Positions 34,280 through 46,097 of a stretch of DNA of 64,000 nt are shown here, in pieces. The stretch lies in assembly GCA_023101725.1 (NCBI GenBank), contig JALJCO010001284.1, forward strand, positions 3,412,001 to 3,476,000, given 5' to 3'. Every line of letters starts with the position of its first letter. Within the stretch, counting starts at the first letter, position 1. This DNA comes from Atherinomorus stipes (Eukaryota > Chordata > Actinopteri > Atheriniformes > Atherinidae). The notes under the pieces were generated by a model. That model was not told the origin of the DNA. It did not search any database and worked only from the letters and a program-made list of their open reading frames with translations. Made by a program: the position numbers and the translations under genes.

Positions 34280-34670
34280 ACAAACACCATTAGCACAGTT
34301 AGCAACAGCATAGCGCACAGTATTTATAGCAGCATTAGCAAACAAGTACAGCAATTTTAAAGCAAAAAAGCACATTCATGTACAAGCATTAGTTTAGCAC
34401 ACAATGAATAACAGCCACGTAGCATTAGCAAACAATAACAACAAACAGTCTTAGCTTATAATTAGCATACTACATCTTACCATGTTAGCATTACCTTAGC
34501 ATACAATATAAATGGCAGCATATAGCAGTTAGTATAAAGTCTTTACCAGTCATATCACTTGCATACAACATTAACGTACAATCACAAGTGTTAGCTTAGC
34601 AGTTAGAATATCAGCTTATGGTTAGCACACAGTCAATCAGCCATTAGCATTAGCAGTTAGCATCACAGCA
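34280..34670. repeat. TTAGCA-rich low-complexity stretch
   Basis: The word TTAGC (or GCTAA) occurs roughly twenty times in 400 bases, separated by A/C-rich spacers (ACAACAACA, CATACAA). It is a degenerate simple sequence of the type also seen at 4326-4740. It lies just upstream, in minus-strand sense, of the candidate exon. Confidence 0.5.
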
Positions 34671-35830
34671 GTACATGTATAGTGTACAGTGAGTCAGGAG
34701 GGGAGGATGATGCACAGATACAGAAAGTTTACTAATTTTGGAAAGCAACACCTGTTTATTAACCTTCAGCAATTAACCTTTACCTTCGGTCGTTTAGTTG
34801 TTTGATGGTTTAGCTAACTCTCACCAATGTCGCAGTTAAAATGTTTTCCTGATTATCTCTTCCAGAGCAGGTTCATTTTTACTGCTGATGGAGAGAAGCG
34901 CATCGGCTGGTTTGGGCTTAAAACCTGCAGCTAAATGATGCACTCTCAAACTGGTGGTTAAATTATGCAGACAGATGTCCCAGTAATAAGTAACTGTTGT
35001 ACTAGACAGATTTAAAGGTTGTGCCACATTCAAACTTTGACCCCCCCAAAAAGCCATGTAAATGGAGACTGATGGGATTGTTTTTAGTTTTTAAGTGCAC
35101 TGAAAAAGGAATTCAATGAAACTATAATCCCTCCACAGTGCATCTACTAAAAGGCCTCTTAATATCTAAAGCAGGTGCTAATCATATGTAGAAAGATGCT
35201 AGACAATGTGTTATTGCATTTTGAAATGGAAAAGAAAATCATCCTAAGTGAGAAGAGGGGATGGTCCAACATCACAGTTGTGGAAAGTAGCCTACAGCCT
35301 CTGTAATGTTCAAACTTCTTAAGAAAATACAAACAAACACAGAGCAAAGATTGTTTGGAAAAACTAAGTTCATTCACCATTACTGCCTTCTTTGGGATTC
35401 AGAGGGGCAGTAGCTGCCAAGAGATGCTAATTAAATGCACTACATTAATCATTCATTAGCAAACATAAGCACTCATTTAAAAGCAGAAATATTGGCAGTT
35501 TCCTGGTTTGGAATATTCACGTGTGTGCTACCAAAATGTCAAGGAGCAACAACGACGGCAAAAATCTTAGAGAAGCAAGTTTGGTTGCCCATAAGTCTGG
35601 GTAGGGTTATAGTATCGGTAACTTCCAAACTGGAGTCCATCATTCCACAGAAAGAAATATCTCAAATAGAAAATACTGAAGACAGCCACCAATCTTCCCA
35701 GAAGTGGACATCCCAGAAAGTTCAGAGTAAGATCAGATCATGCTATGCTCATTAAAACCTAAAAAAAGGACATCTTCAGCTGAGATGATACGTGCTTTTT
35801 TAACTCACATTCACAGAGAACGAGCTCCGT

Positions 35831-35966
35831 TGGGCTCTATGCACAGCTCCACGACTTCTTCTCCTTTGTCACCTGTCTTTCATCACTGGATGAACTGATT
35901 AATCCAGGTGTGCCTGGCCTCAGTAAGTGGCCAGACACACCTGGATTAATCAGTGCATAGAGCCCA
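35831..35966. mobile_element. Hairpin element (CACCTGGATTAATCAG family)
   Basis: Two nested inverted pairs are present: outer TGGGCTCTATGCAC at 35831-35844 and 35953-35966 (perfect 14 bp), and inner 26-bp arms at 35894-35919 and 35929-35954 (25 of 26 match) starting ACTGATTAATCCAGGTGTG with a 9-base loop. A second copy of the inner unit, in opposite orientation, is at 53541-53602. It is non-coding. The superfamily is unknown. Confidence 0.6.
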
Positions 35967-36376
35967 TTGTTCTCATGCTTGCGTATGATGTTTGTTACTG
36001 GAGGATTCCACTAGGGGGCACAATAACAACTAAGATCAGACAGAGTTGCTGAATATGAAGGGTGCAAACAAAACAATAACATGATGAGAATATAGGAGGT
36101 TAATGTTTGATTTATCACAGTAGAAAAAAAAAAAAAACAGTGGCATCAAAGACGATATGCAAGGCTCCTAAAACAAGCACACCTTGTCTTAGAAATTTTC
36201 CATCCATTTTACTACTACTGACCCTGTGACCTTACATCCTGCCCTAAACTGCCCCAGTAACTAGCATTCAGCAGCTCGCCAAGGTGTAGTTTTTGAGGAT
36301 GTGCACAGACGACACATCAAACAAATACGAAATGTGTTGGCTAACCATGATTAACACATGCACCCTCTGTTAAAAG

Positions 36377-36752
36377 TTGGGATGCACATAATATTCGGTG
36401 GCCAAATATATTCGGCTGAATATTGCAAAAACAGCCATATTCGGCCTTTGGCGAGTGAGTAAAAAGCAAACCAAAGAGAGGGCGAATAGTGGGATGTGAC
36501 ACAATAACACAATCAAGCAAGGTGAAGTGATGCGGTGACCTGGCACCTTTGGTAAAATGTCCGCAGCATAGAGATATCTAAAAGTGTTGGATAGCAAGAA
36601 AAAAAATTGCAGTCAGAGTATCTAGAGGGGGTTCCTCTTTAAAGACCTTTAGCACTGCTGCTTTAATTTGTAGATATTCAGTATTCAGTATTCGGCCATG
36701 CGGTTAATTTCTATTTAGCTTTGGTTACAAATTTTCATTTCGGTGCATCCTG
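36377..36752. mobile_element. hAT-type element, short, degenerate
   Basis: The left end GGGATGCACATAATATTCGG and right end TTTCGGTGCATCC fit the 'tagggatgcaccgaatattcgg' hAT type. Internal ATATTCGG words recur near both ends. No clear 8-bp duplication was found. No transposase motif is recognised in the interior. Confidence 0.5.
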
Positions 36753-36989
36753 AAGGAAGCACATTTTGAAGTATATTTTTAACTATCAAGGCCTCAGATT
36801 ATGTTAAAGTTCATGACAGTGATACTAGAAAAAAGACTGAACAAGTATGGCTTGTTTTGGAGGAGAAAGCTGCTCCTCTCGAACATAGCAGCACAGCTTA
36901 GGTTTGGAATATTGCATCTGCACAAACCACAAGATTTCTGGAACAATGTTGGGACCAGACCAATGTGCCCATGTTTGGTCATGGTAAGG

Positions 36990-38680
36990 TGGCTTACAAA
37001 TAAAAAAAAATTCCCCACCTTGCTCTGAAAGTAAGTACAAATAGACTAAAAAAGGGTGGAATAAAAAATTTAAAATATCTTCAGAAAGCTCGATAACTAT
37101 TTCTCAGGGCTACTTTAGAATATCAAAATGAAGTCAGGCTGCTGGGAAGAGAAATGTGCTGGATTAAAAGCTGGATCTAGGCTTCTGCAGGTCTGGGTTG
37201 TGAGTTTCTGAAGTATAGAACAACTTTTTGGAACTTTCTTCGACGGCAGAGAACTTCTTATAAAAAGCAAACAAACTGCACAATATCATTTTCTCACAAA
37301 TGTTTCACACACTAAAACATCTAATTTGAGTTTAGATTGACAGATAGTTTGAAGGGCTATCAGGGGTGCTGTTGGTAAAAATATGCTAAGATGCATGAAA
37401 TTCAACCAAAACTGTTACTGAAGCCCAAAGTAGACACTGATCAGGGCTCAGTTTGATACATTTTGGTACTGTATTTATTTAATGTGCACCGGACGCTTTC
37501 AATAGTGAGACCATGTGACCATAAAGCACACAAACATCTTGTCAGAAGCACAGGAATACATTTTAAATGCAGTGTTTATCCCTCTTGTATGTTTGTCAAA
37601 AGGAATTAAGAGACTCCTCAGTAACCTCCACCACAGCTGACATGGAAAGAGTCAGCATTATACAAGCTGCATGTCCCATGAGGCTTTTGAGGCAAAAACC
37701 CACACAAGAATCAAGGTCAGAACAAATGTAACAATCCCAAAGTCATCAGCTGTCAACTCTAGATTCCCTGTTATCGTTAAAGATTAATGAAACTAAGCAG
37801 CTCGAAGCTGTCTGTGACATTTTGTTTTCTTCGTCCTTGCAGATTTAACAACCGGTGTCTGTAACATAGTGAAAATTATGACTGTGGATATCTGTAATGT
37901 GTGTCCAAAGACCCCAGTGAAGCACGCTTCACTGAGCTGAGGCCTTCCTCCTCACACTTCATCCTACTCACTGTGAAGTGACAGTTTGCTGGTCTGCTGC
38001 ACGACTGCACTCTCCCTGCTGCTTGGTGTTGCTGCAGGCACCATGTGCACCACACTGACGGCACACTGAGACACAGTGATGGGTGTACGGTGGAAATGCT
38101 GGCTGATGTTCACAAACTGCTGAATGGAACATCCTGCTGACCCTGTTTTTGTATGATATTACCTGGGAGTGTGTTCCTGCTCTGAAAGCTGCTGTATGTG
38201 GTGGGCAAAATTATTTTGACAGACAAAATGAGAACCTGGAGTCCCACTACACTCTGAATTCTTTATGTTTTCTCCAGGGGGGTGATTTGTCGCTCTAAAA
38301 ACTCATGTCAAAGGATAAAGAAAAAAACCCATCTGTAATAATTTTGCAAATGTTTTCGGGACCTGGCAGAGCCCGCTGTCCTCTTGGAATTATTGCTTTT
38401 TTATGTTCTTATGCTGCCACTTGGGGACAGTATCAGAAACACGTGGAGCAGTCTGAATTGTAGTTAGTGTTGCTGTTGTCCTTTAGCTTTGCTCTGTCAG
38501 GGAAAAGAAAGAATGAAAGCGGAGTACTGTCCTCTTTATGGTGGATGGAAATTAAGGGTTAACAGAGTATCCGATATACTGTAGGAGCTCTTCGTGCTTT
38601 TCAACTGAACGTCTCCATTATAAATTCTTTTTCAAGCACTCTGTGCTTCAAGTGAACTGTCCACCATTACCACTATTAGT
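36990..38680. other. No gene recognised
   Basis: AT-rich sequence without recognisable element or coding signal. Confidence 0.4.
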
Positions 38681-38831
38681 GATCATAATTAAGGCTGCCA
38701 GTTTAATGCATTAATTAGAGTAATTAATTACACTGAAATTGATGCATTTAAAAAAATTAGGGGTGCACAATAATTATCGGTCCGATAACAGGAAATTATT
38801 ACATCATTCCGATAAGCCCCAATAACATATA

Positions 38832-39287
38832 ACAGCTCGATGACGTGCCTAACTTTGTGCGGCTGAAAACACACAAGCATCTGAAAGCGTCTCCTTTCTT
38901 GGCAGTCCCCAGTTGTTCCACTGGAAACGGGGAGGTACAGACCCAATTTTCAGATGTTTGTGTGTTTAAAGACGCACAATGTTAAGCACGTCAGTAAACG
39001 CTAGCTGGCTAATGCTAGCATGCTGTGAAGTGCCGGTGTTGTACCCCACCGGCGACAAACAAACGTGTGTTTTATTATAAAGTTCGGGCCTTCACCGCGG
39101 CGAATCGATCGCTTTGATCCAGCTTTTGATCCAGTATCACTTCAGTCTGGAATGAAAACTTAAGTATGTTTGGAGTTTATCCGATTTAAACAGTATAACA
39201 GAGCAGAAACGGCTGATGTTAAAATGGCCCGGAAGAGGAAGTGCCCAAATACCGGGAAGTTCTGGTAAGCGTGATAATCCCCTATAG
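38832..39287 (+). repeat. ~450-bp unit ending in a start codon and near-donor
   Basis: The unit runs from CTCGATGACGTGCCTAACTT to AAGCGTGATAATCCCCTATA. Copies are at 42844-43322 (same strand) and 42179-42655 (opposite strand). Near its end an ATG (39224) starts MARKRKC, in good context. In this copy the frame stops after FW; in the 43260 copy it runs to TCCG|GTAAGC. The layout suggests the 5' non-coding part and first coding exon of a transposon gene, probably of this hAT family. The unit has TTTATTATAAAG (TATA-like) near 39072. Confidence 0.5.
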
Positions 39288-39336
39288 TACAATAGTTTGT
39301 AATCTCGATGTATCAGTCACAATGCACCTTATTTAA

Positions 39337-39823
39337 AGGAACTAGAGGCAAGATTAAGAAATGAAACTCGCGACTGCCGCGACTGGTGCTTCAGGTAACT
39401 GCAGCCACGAGCCAAGCCGTCACAGAAGCGTGCACAAACTGAAGCTATAATGTTGTTTACTACGCTCTTTCTTCGTAGTTACACTTTTGAGTGGTCTTTC
39501 AGTTGATCTGGATCGTTTGCTGACAGCAGAAGAATCCATAACTATCACATACAGTGTTTGAATTTACCGCGACTGTCTTCTTCCTGTATCAAAACTGCCG
39601 GGGATGCGGATGTAGCGTCATTTGACGTCACATCCGCAGGGTAGCGTGGGAAATTCAGCCACCGAATTGCAGCGCATTTTGCAGCACACAGCCTGTTCAA
39701 GGCAACGGAGAGAAACGTGGGTGGGCTCGTTCTTTTTGGTTTTTAGCGCTTCATCACCCATTGGCATTACAAAAAATGGACATGCATGTTTGTTTGTTTT
39801 TTAAAGTCCTGCCTCTAGTCCCT
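39337..39823. mobile_element. TTAA-flanked MITE, 487 bp
   Basis: The ends AGGAACTAGAGGCAAGA / AGGGACTAGAGGCAGGA are inverted, with TTAA at 39333-39336 and 39824-39827. It is inserted in the inner hAT. The interior is non-coding and includes an inner inverted pair with TGACGTCACATCCGC near 39624. The TTAA|AGG form is shared with 8311-9326 and 40068-40977. Confidence 0.75.
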
Positions 39824-40067
39824 TTAAGTTGCTATGCATTTGCAAAATTAAATAATTTGGTTTGATATCTTTGAGAAAATGTTGAGGCTTGCTGATAGTT
39901 TTTCAGTGGAAATTTTTTTTTTCTTAATTTAAAGAGTAAAAAGTCTCTTTGGTTTTGTTGATAGTACTGATGTCATTATTAGGTATGTATGTGTGCTATC
40001 GGTTATCAGTTACAAGTTATCGGTGTCGGCTTTTAGGAGCTGGAATTTATCGGTTATCGGTGTTTAA

Positions 40068-40977
40068 AGGACTCATCACCTGGAAATCCCTCTTTTTTCA
40101 TGTTTTTTTAAAACATGTATATTGGAATAGGACCTCAGTTATAACGTGCCAGAAACTCCAGAGAGTGAAAGTGACTTTGTTTTCGAGTGCGGGCTCTCTC
40201 CTCTCACCAGAATCGGCCACAAGAGTGCGCTCTCCACAGTTCGCGATTTGGATTTTTTTCTCCGAATGACGTGAACTAGAGAGGCTGTGAGCTGCTAAGC
40301 TAGCCTCTTTAGCACCACCTGAAAGCAGCGGGTGGTGACCAACTTTGTCAGAGAGGATGACGACAACAAGGAGGAGGAGGAGGAGGAGGGAATTGCCGTG
40401 CTGAGTTGCCTCTGCAGAAATACAGTACATGTTTTCAGTGCTTTAACTGAAAGGGGACAGCACTACCAGGGAACAGTGGATTATATTTGTTCAGTGAGGA
40501 TGTGCAGTCGGAAAGTGTTGCTGCTTGTGTAACTTATTATCTTTTGTGTCAGAGACCAGTAAACGATGCTAGACAAACGGACAAGCTACTAATGTAGCTA
40601 CAAAAGCTAACACTGTTTGGTTAACTTCACGTCAGACGTCCGCTCCTTATATTCATCAGAGTCCAGCCCTTTTACTCCGCGGATCCTCTCTATCAACCGT
40701 ACCGTTACGTTTTCATCATGTTTTTCTCTGTTGGGACATCATTTCCTTGACTTGGTCTGTCCCGATAAAACTTTGTTTTGACTTTGACGCTTGCCTCGTG
40801 AACACGCTTACAGGCAGGTCTAATTCTTGTGCGTATTGTCGCGACAAACAAAAGTTGGGGATAAAAAGAGGTTAAAATGAGCTCATTAAATTTTCGTCCC
40901 ACCAAACTATAATTAAAAATTCATTTGAAGATAATTTAAGAAGGATTATGTATGTAAAACACAAGGTTATGACACCT
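40068..40977. mobile_element. TTAA-flanked element, 910 bp
   Basis: The ends AGGACTCATCACCTGG / AGGTGTCATAACCTTG are inverted, with TTAA at 40064-40067 and 40978-40981. It contains a (GGA)n run at 40371-40391, probably in a small acidic frame (DDDNKEEEEEEG), which may be a relic of the parent gene's first exon. No transposase is recognised. Confidence 0.7.
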
Positions 40978-42178
40978 TTAAAAAAGGCTTTTGTGCATCC
41001 CTAATAAAAATAATCATGATTAATTCAGAGTGCCAATTCAATGCACGAGCATTTTAAATTTAGCCCACCGAATGACTGGGCAGTGGGTGGCGGTAACGCA
41101 CCTAAAGCTGTTTGCCAACTGCCAATAAACACCAGAAGAAGAAGAAGAAGAAGACGCGTCAATGAGTCACTGTACAGAACTTCATAGGCTGTGTTGGAAC
41201 AGGGTTACATGGAAAACTTACAGTAAAGGACTGCGGCCCTTGGGGACCATTGTTCCCCATGACTGCTTTAGCAGATATGAGATTAAAATGTGATTAATTA
41301 CTGTAGGTGAATTAATTACAAATCCTGTAATTAATAAGATACATTTTTTGAATCGCCTGACAGCCCTAGTAATAATGGATGAATAATATGAATAAATACT
41401 TAATTAATCAGGATATTAGCCTCTACATTTGACCCATCTCTAGATTCACCAAAGCAGTGGTTCCATGGGCATAATTGCCCAGACTCACCACAGGAAGACA
41501 TAACGTCAGCGTGAGGACCTCTACCAGCTTTGTTGACAGGGAGGCTAGCTTCATGGCAGTTTTTAAGTTACTTTTCCAGTTTTATAATGAACAGTTATGG
41601 CTATGCCTTTGTGTTGTATTGCAGGTTAATGTTTAAAAGCTTGTAAGTACAGCATTAGTTTATTTTAGTTTCCTACAGATCCTGAGTTACATTAGAAGTG
41701 GGTAAAGCTGGTTGGACTCACTGCTGACCAGTGGGAGCCCACCTGCATGTTGCTGCTGGTAATGTAATGTTCCTCTGTCTGCAGCTATTCTGTTTGCTGG
41801 AGCTTCAGCTATGGACATATTGAGACTTCTGCAGTAATTTCTGCTGGAACATTCTTCCTCCACCAGCAGCATGTGTTACACAGAGCAGTGATGCAGTTCT
41901 GGATAGAGAGAGAGAGAGAGAAGGGTGTTCCCCGGTCATCACAGGACTTCTCCAGCCGCTTCCAAAGATGCGTTGAGGGCTTGACATTAACACCCGCCAA
42001 ATGCTTGTGAATTTCAGCAGTGGTGGGTTACACGGCCACTCCAACTAGTTTGGCGGGTTGAATTCTATTTTCATTTTAATTGTAGTTTTCTGAAATGATA
42101 ATAAACAAACTTAAATGTTAGACTAAAAGACTATAACTCCCATGAGCACTGCCTGCGCACAGTGTTTGCTCATTGGCC

Positions 42179-43322
42179 CAATAGGGGATTATCACGCTTC
42201 CGCGTTCCGGTTTCAGGAAGTTGAAACATTTGGCACTTCCTCTTCCGGGCCATGTTAACGACAGCCGTTTCTGCTCTGTTATACTGTTTAAATCGGATAA
42301 ACTCCAAACATATTTAAGTTTTCATTCTAGACTGAAGTGATACTGGATCAAAAGCTGGATCAAAGCGATCGATTTGCCGCGGTGAAGGGCCGAACTTTAT
42401 AATAAAACACACGTTTGTTTGTCGCTGGTGGGGCACAACACAGCATGCTAGCATTAGCCAGCTAGCGTTTACCGACGTGCTTAACATTGTGCGTCTTAAA
42501 ACACACAAACATCTAAAAAAATCGGATCTGTACCTCCCCGTTTCCAGTGGAACAACTGGGGACTGCCAAGAAAGGAGACGTTTTCAGATGATTGTGTGTT
42601 TTCAGCCGCACAAAGTTAGGCACGTCATCAAGCTAGCTAATGCTAACCTGCTAACAATAGTCCGCCAGCTACTACTCTGTTAAACTTTGTAAATCGGATA
42701 AACGCCAATGCCAAGTTTTCATTCCAGACTGAAGTGATGCTGAGGAAGAAGTGGATTAAAACGACCGATTCGCCGCGGTGAAGGACCGAACTTTATAATA
42801 AAACGACACACGTTTGTTTGTGGCCGGCAGACTGCGCAGTCGTGTTAGCAGGTTAGCATTAGCCAGCTCGATAGCGTGCCTAACTTTGTGCGGCTGAAAA
42901 CACACAATCATCTGAAAGCGTCTCCTTTCTTGGCAGTCCCCAGTTGTTCCACTGGAAACGGGGGGGGGGTACAGACCCGATTTTCAGATGTTTGTGTGTT
43001 TTAAGACGCACAATGTCAAGCACGTCAGTAAACGTTAGCTGGCTAATGCTAGCATGCTGTGAAGTGCCGGTGTTGTGCCCCACCGGGGACAAACAAACGT
43101 GTGTTTTATTATAAAGTTCGGTCCTTCACCGCGGTAAATCGATCGCTTTGATCCAGCTTTTGATCCAGTATATCACTTCAGTCTAGAATGAAAACTTAAG
43201 TATGTTTGGAGTTTATCCGATTTAAACAGTATAACAGAGCAGAAACGGCTGTCGTTAACATGGCCCGGAAGAGGAAGTGTCAAAAGCCGGGAACTTCCGG
43301 TAAGCGTGATAATCCCCTATTG
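42179..43322. mobile_element. 1.14-kb foldback built from first-exon-like units
   Basis: Two arms of about 477 bp (42179-42655 and 42844-43322) are inverted copies, beginning CAATAGGGGATTATCACGCT. Between them 188 bp hold a third, partial copy (42672-42826) in the orientation of the left arm. Each arm is the same unit as 38832-39287. In the right arm the ATG at 43260 reads MARKRKCQKPGTS to the donor TCCG|GTAAGC at 43299/43300. In the left arm the ATG is at 42253 (minus) but the end is altered. Flanks do not form a clear target duplication. Confidence 0.7.
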
Positions 43323-43979
43323 TGGCTGACGTCACTAGAGGCGGTTCCTGTGGAGAGCGCAGTTGTGAAGCGGAGCACTACTAGCCGAGCTCGGCTTTCC
43401 AAAGGGGACTCCTAACTTTCCTTCTGCATCTTCACAGTTCTAGCTGCAGCGCTTAGTTCATGTTCAACATGAGAAAGCACGAGTTGTCTGAATGTGGCTC
43501 AGAGTTGGACTGTGAAGCAGCAGTCTTTTCTGTTTTTAGTTTTCTCCCAAATGTGTCAAATCCAGATCCCTCATACAGCAGCTGTTTTAACGCTGGTTGT
43601 GGGCAGTGATGATGAAGATTTAACGTGTCATTTTAACATCATAACTAACAAAGATTAAGGGATTTTTTGCTGGTTTTCTTCACTGGGAGACGTGGTCTAC
43701 CTGTGTGACGAGGCTGAGCCATGCCCAAAATGATTGCTGCAGGCCGGCGGAGATCCGCCCAAGCTCCGGTGTGCTCATAGAGCTGAACACATCAATGCAA
43801 GTTTGGGATGTAAACATCCTGAATGTGCATGGCAGCATGTTTTATAAACCATTCCAAAAGATGCAGCAATGTATTCACAAAGCTGTAGCATCCACTATTA
43901 CTGAGGAGTGAACACATGATGGATCCAATGTGAGCGCTTTGAGTGTCCAGCAGCAAAAGCACGATATATATCAAATCCA

Positions 43980-44002
43980 TTATTATTATTATTATTATTA
44001 TT
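43980..44002. repeat. (ATT)n microsatellite
   Basis: Seven to eight ATT units. Confidence 0.9.
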
Positions 44003-44499
44003 AACCAGACAGCGACTGTAGGATGAAGGCTGTGGGGGTTAAAATATTTAGCGGTCTCTTTTGTTTTTATTTTTTCTTCTCTGTAGTTGCCTATTTAGTC
44101 TACTGCAGTAAATAAATACTGAAACAGACGGGGATTCTTTTCAGATTTTTCCAGTTCAGTTTTTACTCCCCTGCACCATTTTTAAAATGCAAAAAGAAAC
44201 CACTTTTTTTTTTTATTACTTTGTACAGTACGCTGCATATTTTCATATAAAAGGAGCATTACACAGAACCCTATCAGAGCTGAATGATTGATAATGACCT
44301 GGAGTGTTAAACATTTTATGTAGCCTTCATGTGAATGTGTACAAGAGTCATTTACGTTTAAAAAGTTTGTAAATCTAGTTTAAGTAAACTTTAGCAGGCC
44401 ATAGTCGGCTTTAATCCTATTAAACATCTTTTCTCAACAACAAAACTGTGGCTAGTGAAAATGTTGAGTGGCTAGTAACTTTGGAAAACCACTGGCCAC

Positions 44500-46097
44500 T
44501 AGGGGAGGGCAATATTGTATCGTTTGTGATAATACCGGTAGTTTTTTTGACACCGGTAGAAAATCTAATACCGTGATAACACATGATCACACATTTTCGG
44601 CCTGATGACGTCATTCAGTCACACTTCAACCCTGCAGCATCTGTTTCCCCATCATTGACTCAGTTGTCATGGCTATATTGTTCGTGCCACACAATCCCGG
44701 GAAATCATTTTACATGGACATCAAAATTTGTTAACGGAAGCTGCATTGCTGCCTCACCGAGAGGATAAGCTGTCAGAAATCTGCGCTGCACGTGAACGCA
44801 GCGGCGACGGGGAGAGAGGCAGAGCCTACAGGCAGGTAAACTTCTCCAGCATCTGACAAGCTGATTACGTGTGGAGTCCAGGAGGACGGACATTAGGGCT
44901 GGACAATCAATCAAATTTTAATCGTGATTTCAATTTTGCCTTCTCACAATCATAAAAACACTGTAATCGAAGAAAAACAATTAATCCTGAGGTGAACAGG
45001 CTGGTGGAGTAATAGGAAGCAAATCGCAGGGAGTATTGAACAGGAATGCATGAAGACCGAGTATTAATTTTTATTGCTATTATTATCTTAAATAATGTTT
45101 TTATTTTACTCCTTTTCTTGTTTCTAATTCATCTCCGGCTTTATTTTTTTAAAGTTATATTTGAAGTTGAGTTTTGATGGTTCAATAAACACTTTTTATA
45201 AAATCAACAAATAATCGTACATTAATCGTGATTTCGATATCAGTCAAAATAACCGTGATTATAATTTTTTTCATAATCGGCCAGCCCTAACGGACATCTG
45301 TGTGTTCTGCAGAATCACAGAACGGCCGGTACTCCAGGGTGGCCGGCGGCTGACTGGGTCTCGCTCAGTTCCAGCAGCGTTGCCGGTTTGTCCCGACCTT
45401 CGCCACACGTCAACTCTCACCAGCCTTTAACGTCACGTGTGAGATGCGGAGTGAGTCCGTGAGTGCGGGGATCCACGAGAAAACAAATGATTAAAACGGC
45501 CGTGATTTGCTCCGGAGGCCACGCTGGACACAGGCTGGGTGGGAACTGACGGATGAAGCTACTAAATGCCACTAAATGTTTAGCTACAAGGCAGCTAGCA
45601 GCACCACTGCAGCACAAGTTCATGTTAACGTCAGCAGCATCCAAGAAGTGAGTGGAGCTACATGTGAAGATGATGGACAGAGATGAGCTGCTGGACGTTC
45701 CACATACATGAATGGTTAGTAAGATAAAGGAGGAAATAGAACTAGCTTACTTGCGTGGGCTGATGTTTGTAAATGTCAAGTTGCATTTTACATCTATACC
45801 TAGTTTGTGTTGCTCAGTATGTAAAAAATGAAATAATGATTAAATTAGTTAAAATGGCTAAACTTGAAGCATTTTATATGTAAAATGCCACATGCAGCAG
45901 TAATATTAACGCATATGTGTAATAATGTTAATAAACCATGGAACTGTAGAGGCTTTATTAAAAGTGGGTATGAGTGAAAGAATTTTACAGAAGCTCTGAC
46001 TTCTCAATAAGACATCAATATCGTCTGTGATATCGTCATCGAGGTATTTTGGAAAATATATCGTGATATCATTTTTTGGCAATATCGCCCACCCCTA
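44500..46097. mobile_element. hAT element with perfect CTGGCCAC duplication
   Basis: The ends TAGGGGAGGGCAATATTGTA and the inverse of TTTTTTGGCAATATCGCCCACCCCTA pair well. Both flanks are CTGGCCAC (44492-44499, 46098-46105). It lies near the right end of the 41975-46142 hAT. ATATCGTGATATC-type palindromes near the right end are typical of this 'gggcgatat' hAT group. The interior has no transposase. Confidence 0.85.
44894..45289. mobile_element. 396-bp hAT MITE with perfect ACGGACAT duplication
   Basis: The ends TAGGGCTGGACAATCAATCA and the inverse of CATAATCGGCCAGCCCTA are flanked by ACGGACAT on both sides (44886-44893, 45290-45297). It has ATTAATCGTGATT words near both ends, as in the 'agggctgggcgattaatcg' hAT group. 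It is the innermost and hence the youngest layer of this nest. Confidence 0.85.

Larger units (their letters stand above)
35395..36985 (+). mobile_element. Tc1-like transposon split by ~1 kb of inserted sequence
   Basis: Two collinear pieces belong to one Tc1 family related to the salmonid type. Piece 1 (about 35395-35760) holds the 5' region (TTAAAAGCAGAAATATTGGC, AGTTTCCTGGTTTGGAATAT) and transposase start. Piece 2 (about 36793-36985) starts in the middle of the transposase (TTAAAGTTCATGACAGTGAT). In an intact copy these would be about 90 bases apart, so about 950 bases were gained between. The gain includes a hairpin element (35831-35966) and a hAT end pair (36377-36752). The C-terminal half, 3' end and outer terminal repeats are missing. 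Confidence 0.7.
35537..36985 (+). pseudogene. Tc1-like transposase, N-terminal and middle parts
   Basis: The ATG at 35537 starts MSRSNNDGKNLREASLVAHK SG, with the first helix-turn-helix; further VHHST and SQKWTSQKV/ IFPEVDIPE stand for the second DNA-binding motif, with a stop and frame changes. After the inserted block, RLNKYGLFWRRKLLLSNIAA, QLRFGILHLHKPQDFWNNV follow. The WTDETK catalytic Asp region should come next but is damaged (about 36955). There is no C-terminal catalytic part. Confidence 0.7.
38758..41003. mobile_element. Inner hAT element with three separate blocks inside
   Basis: The ends are TAGGGGTGCACAATAATTAT and the inverse of ...TTTTGTGCATCCCTA. The flanks AAAAAAAT (38750-38757) and ATAAAAAT (41004-41011) are an 8-bp duplication with one difference. 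The element has ATTATCGGTCCGATAA near the left end and TTATCGGTTATCGGTG before the right end. Inside are a promoter/first-exon-like block (38832-39287) and two TTAA elements (39337-39823, 40068-40977). No transposase domain is left. Confidence 0.75.
38690..41368. mobile_element. Outer hAT element, interrupted by a second hAT
   Basis: The ends TAAGGCTGCCAGTTTAATGC / TAGGGCTGTCAGGCGATTC are those of the hAT type known from 'agggctgtcaa..attaatcgcgattaat'. The flanks ATCATAAT (38682-38689) and GTAATAAT (41369-41376) match at six of eight bases. About 430 bp are its own (38690-38757 and 41004-41368), with TTAATTA-rich ends, and CCAGAAGAAGAAGAAGAAG near 41130. The rest is the insert 38758-41003. 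It is non-coding. Confidence 0.65.

Noticed and set aside
33917..34375. 152-codon minus-strand frame with Ser repeats
   Set aside because: Its N-terminal half is read through the pyrimidine tract and T-rich sequence upstream of the acceptor, so it is not a protein as a whole; only the candidate exon part is kept.
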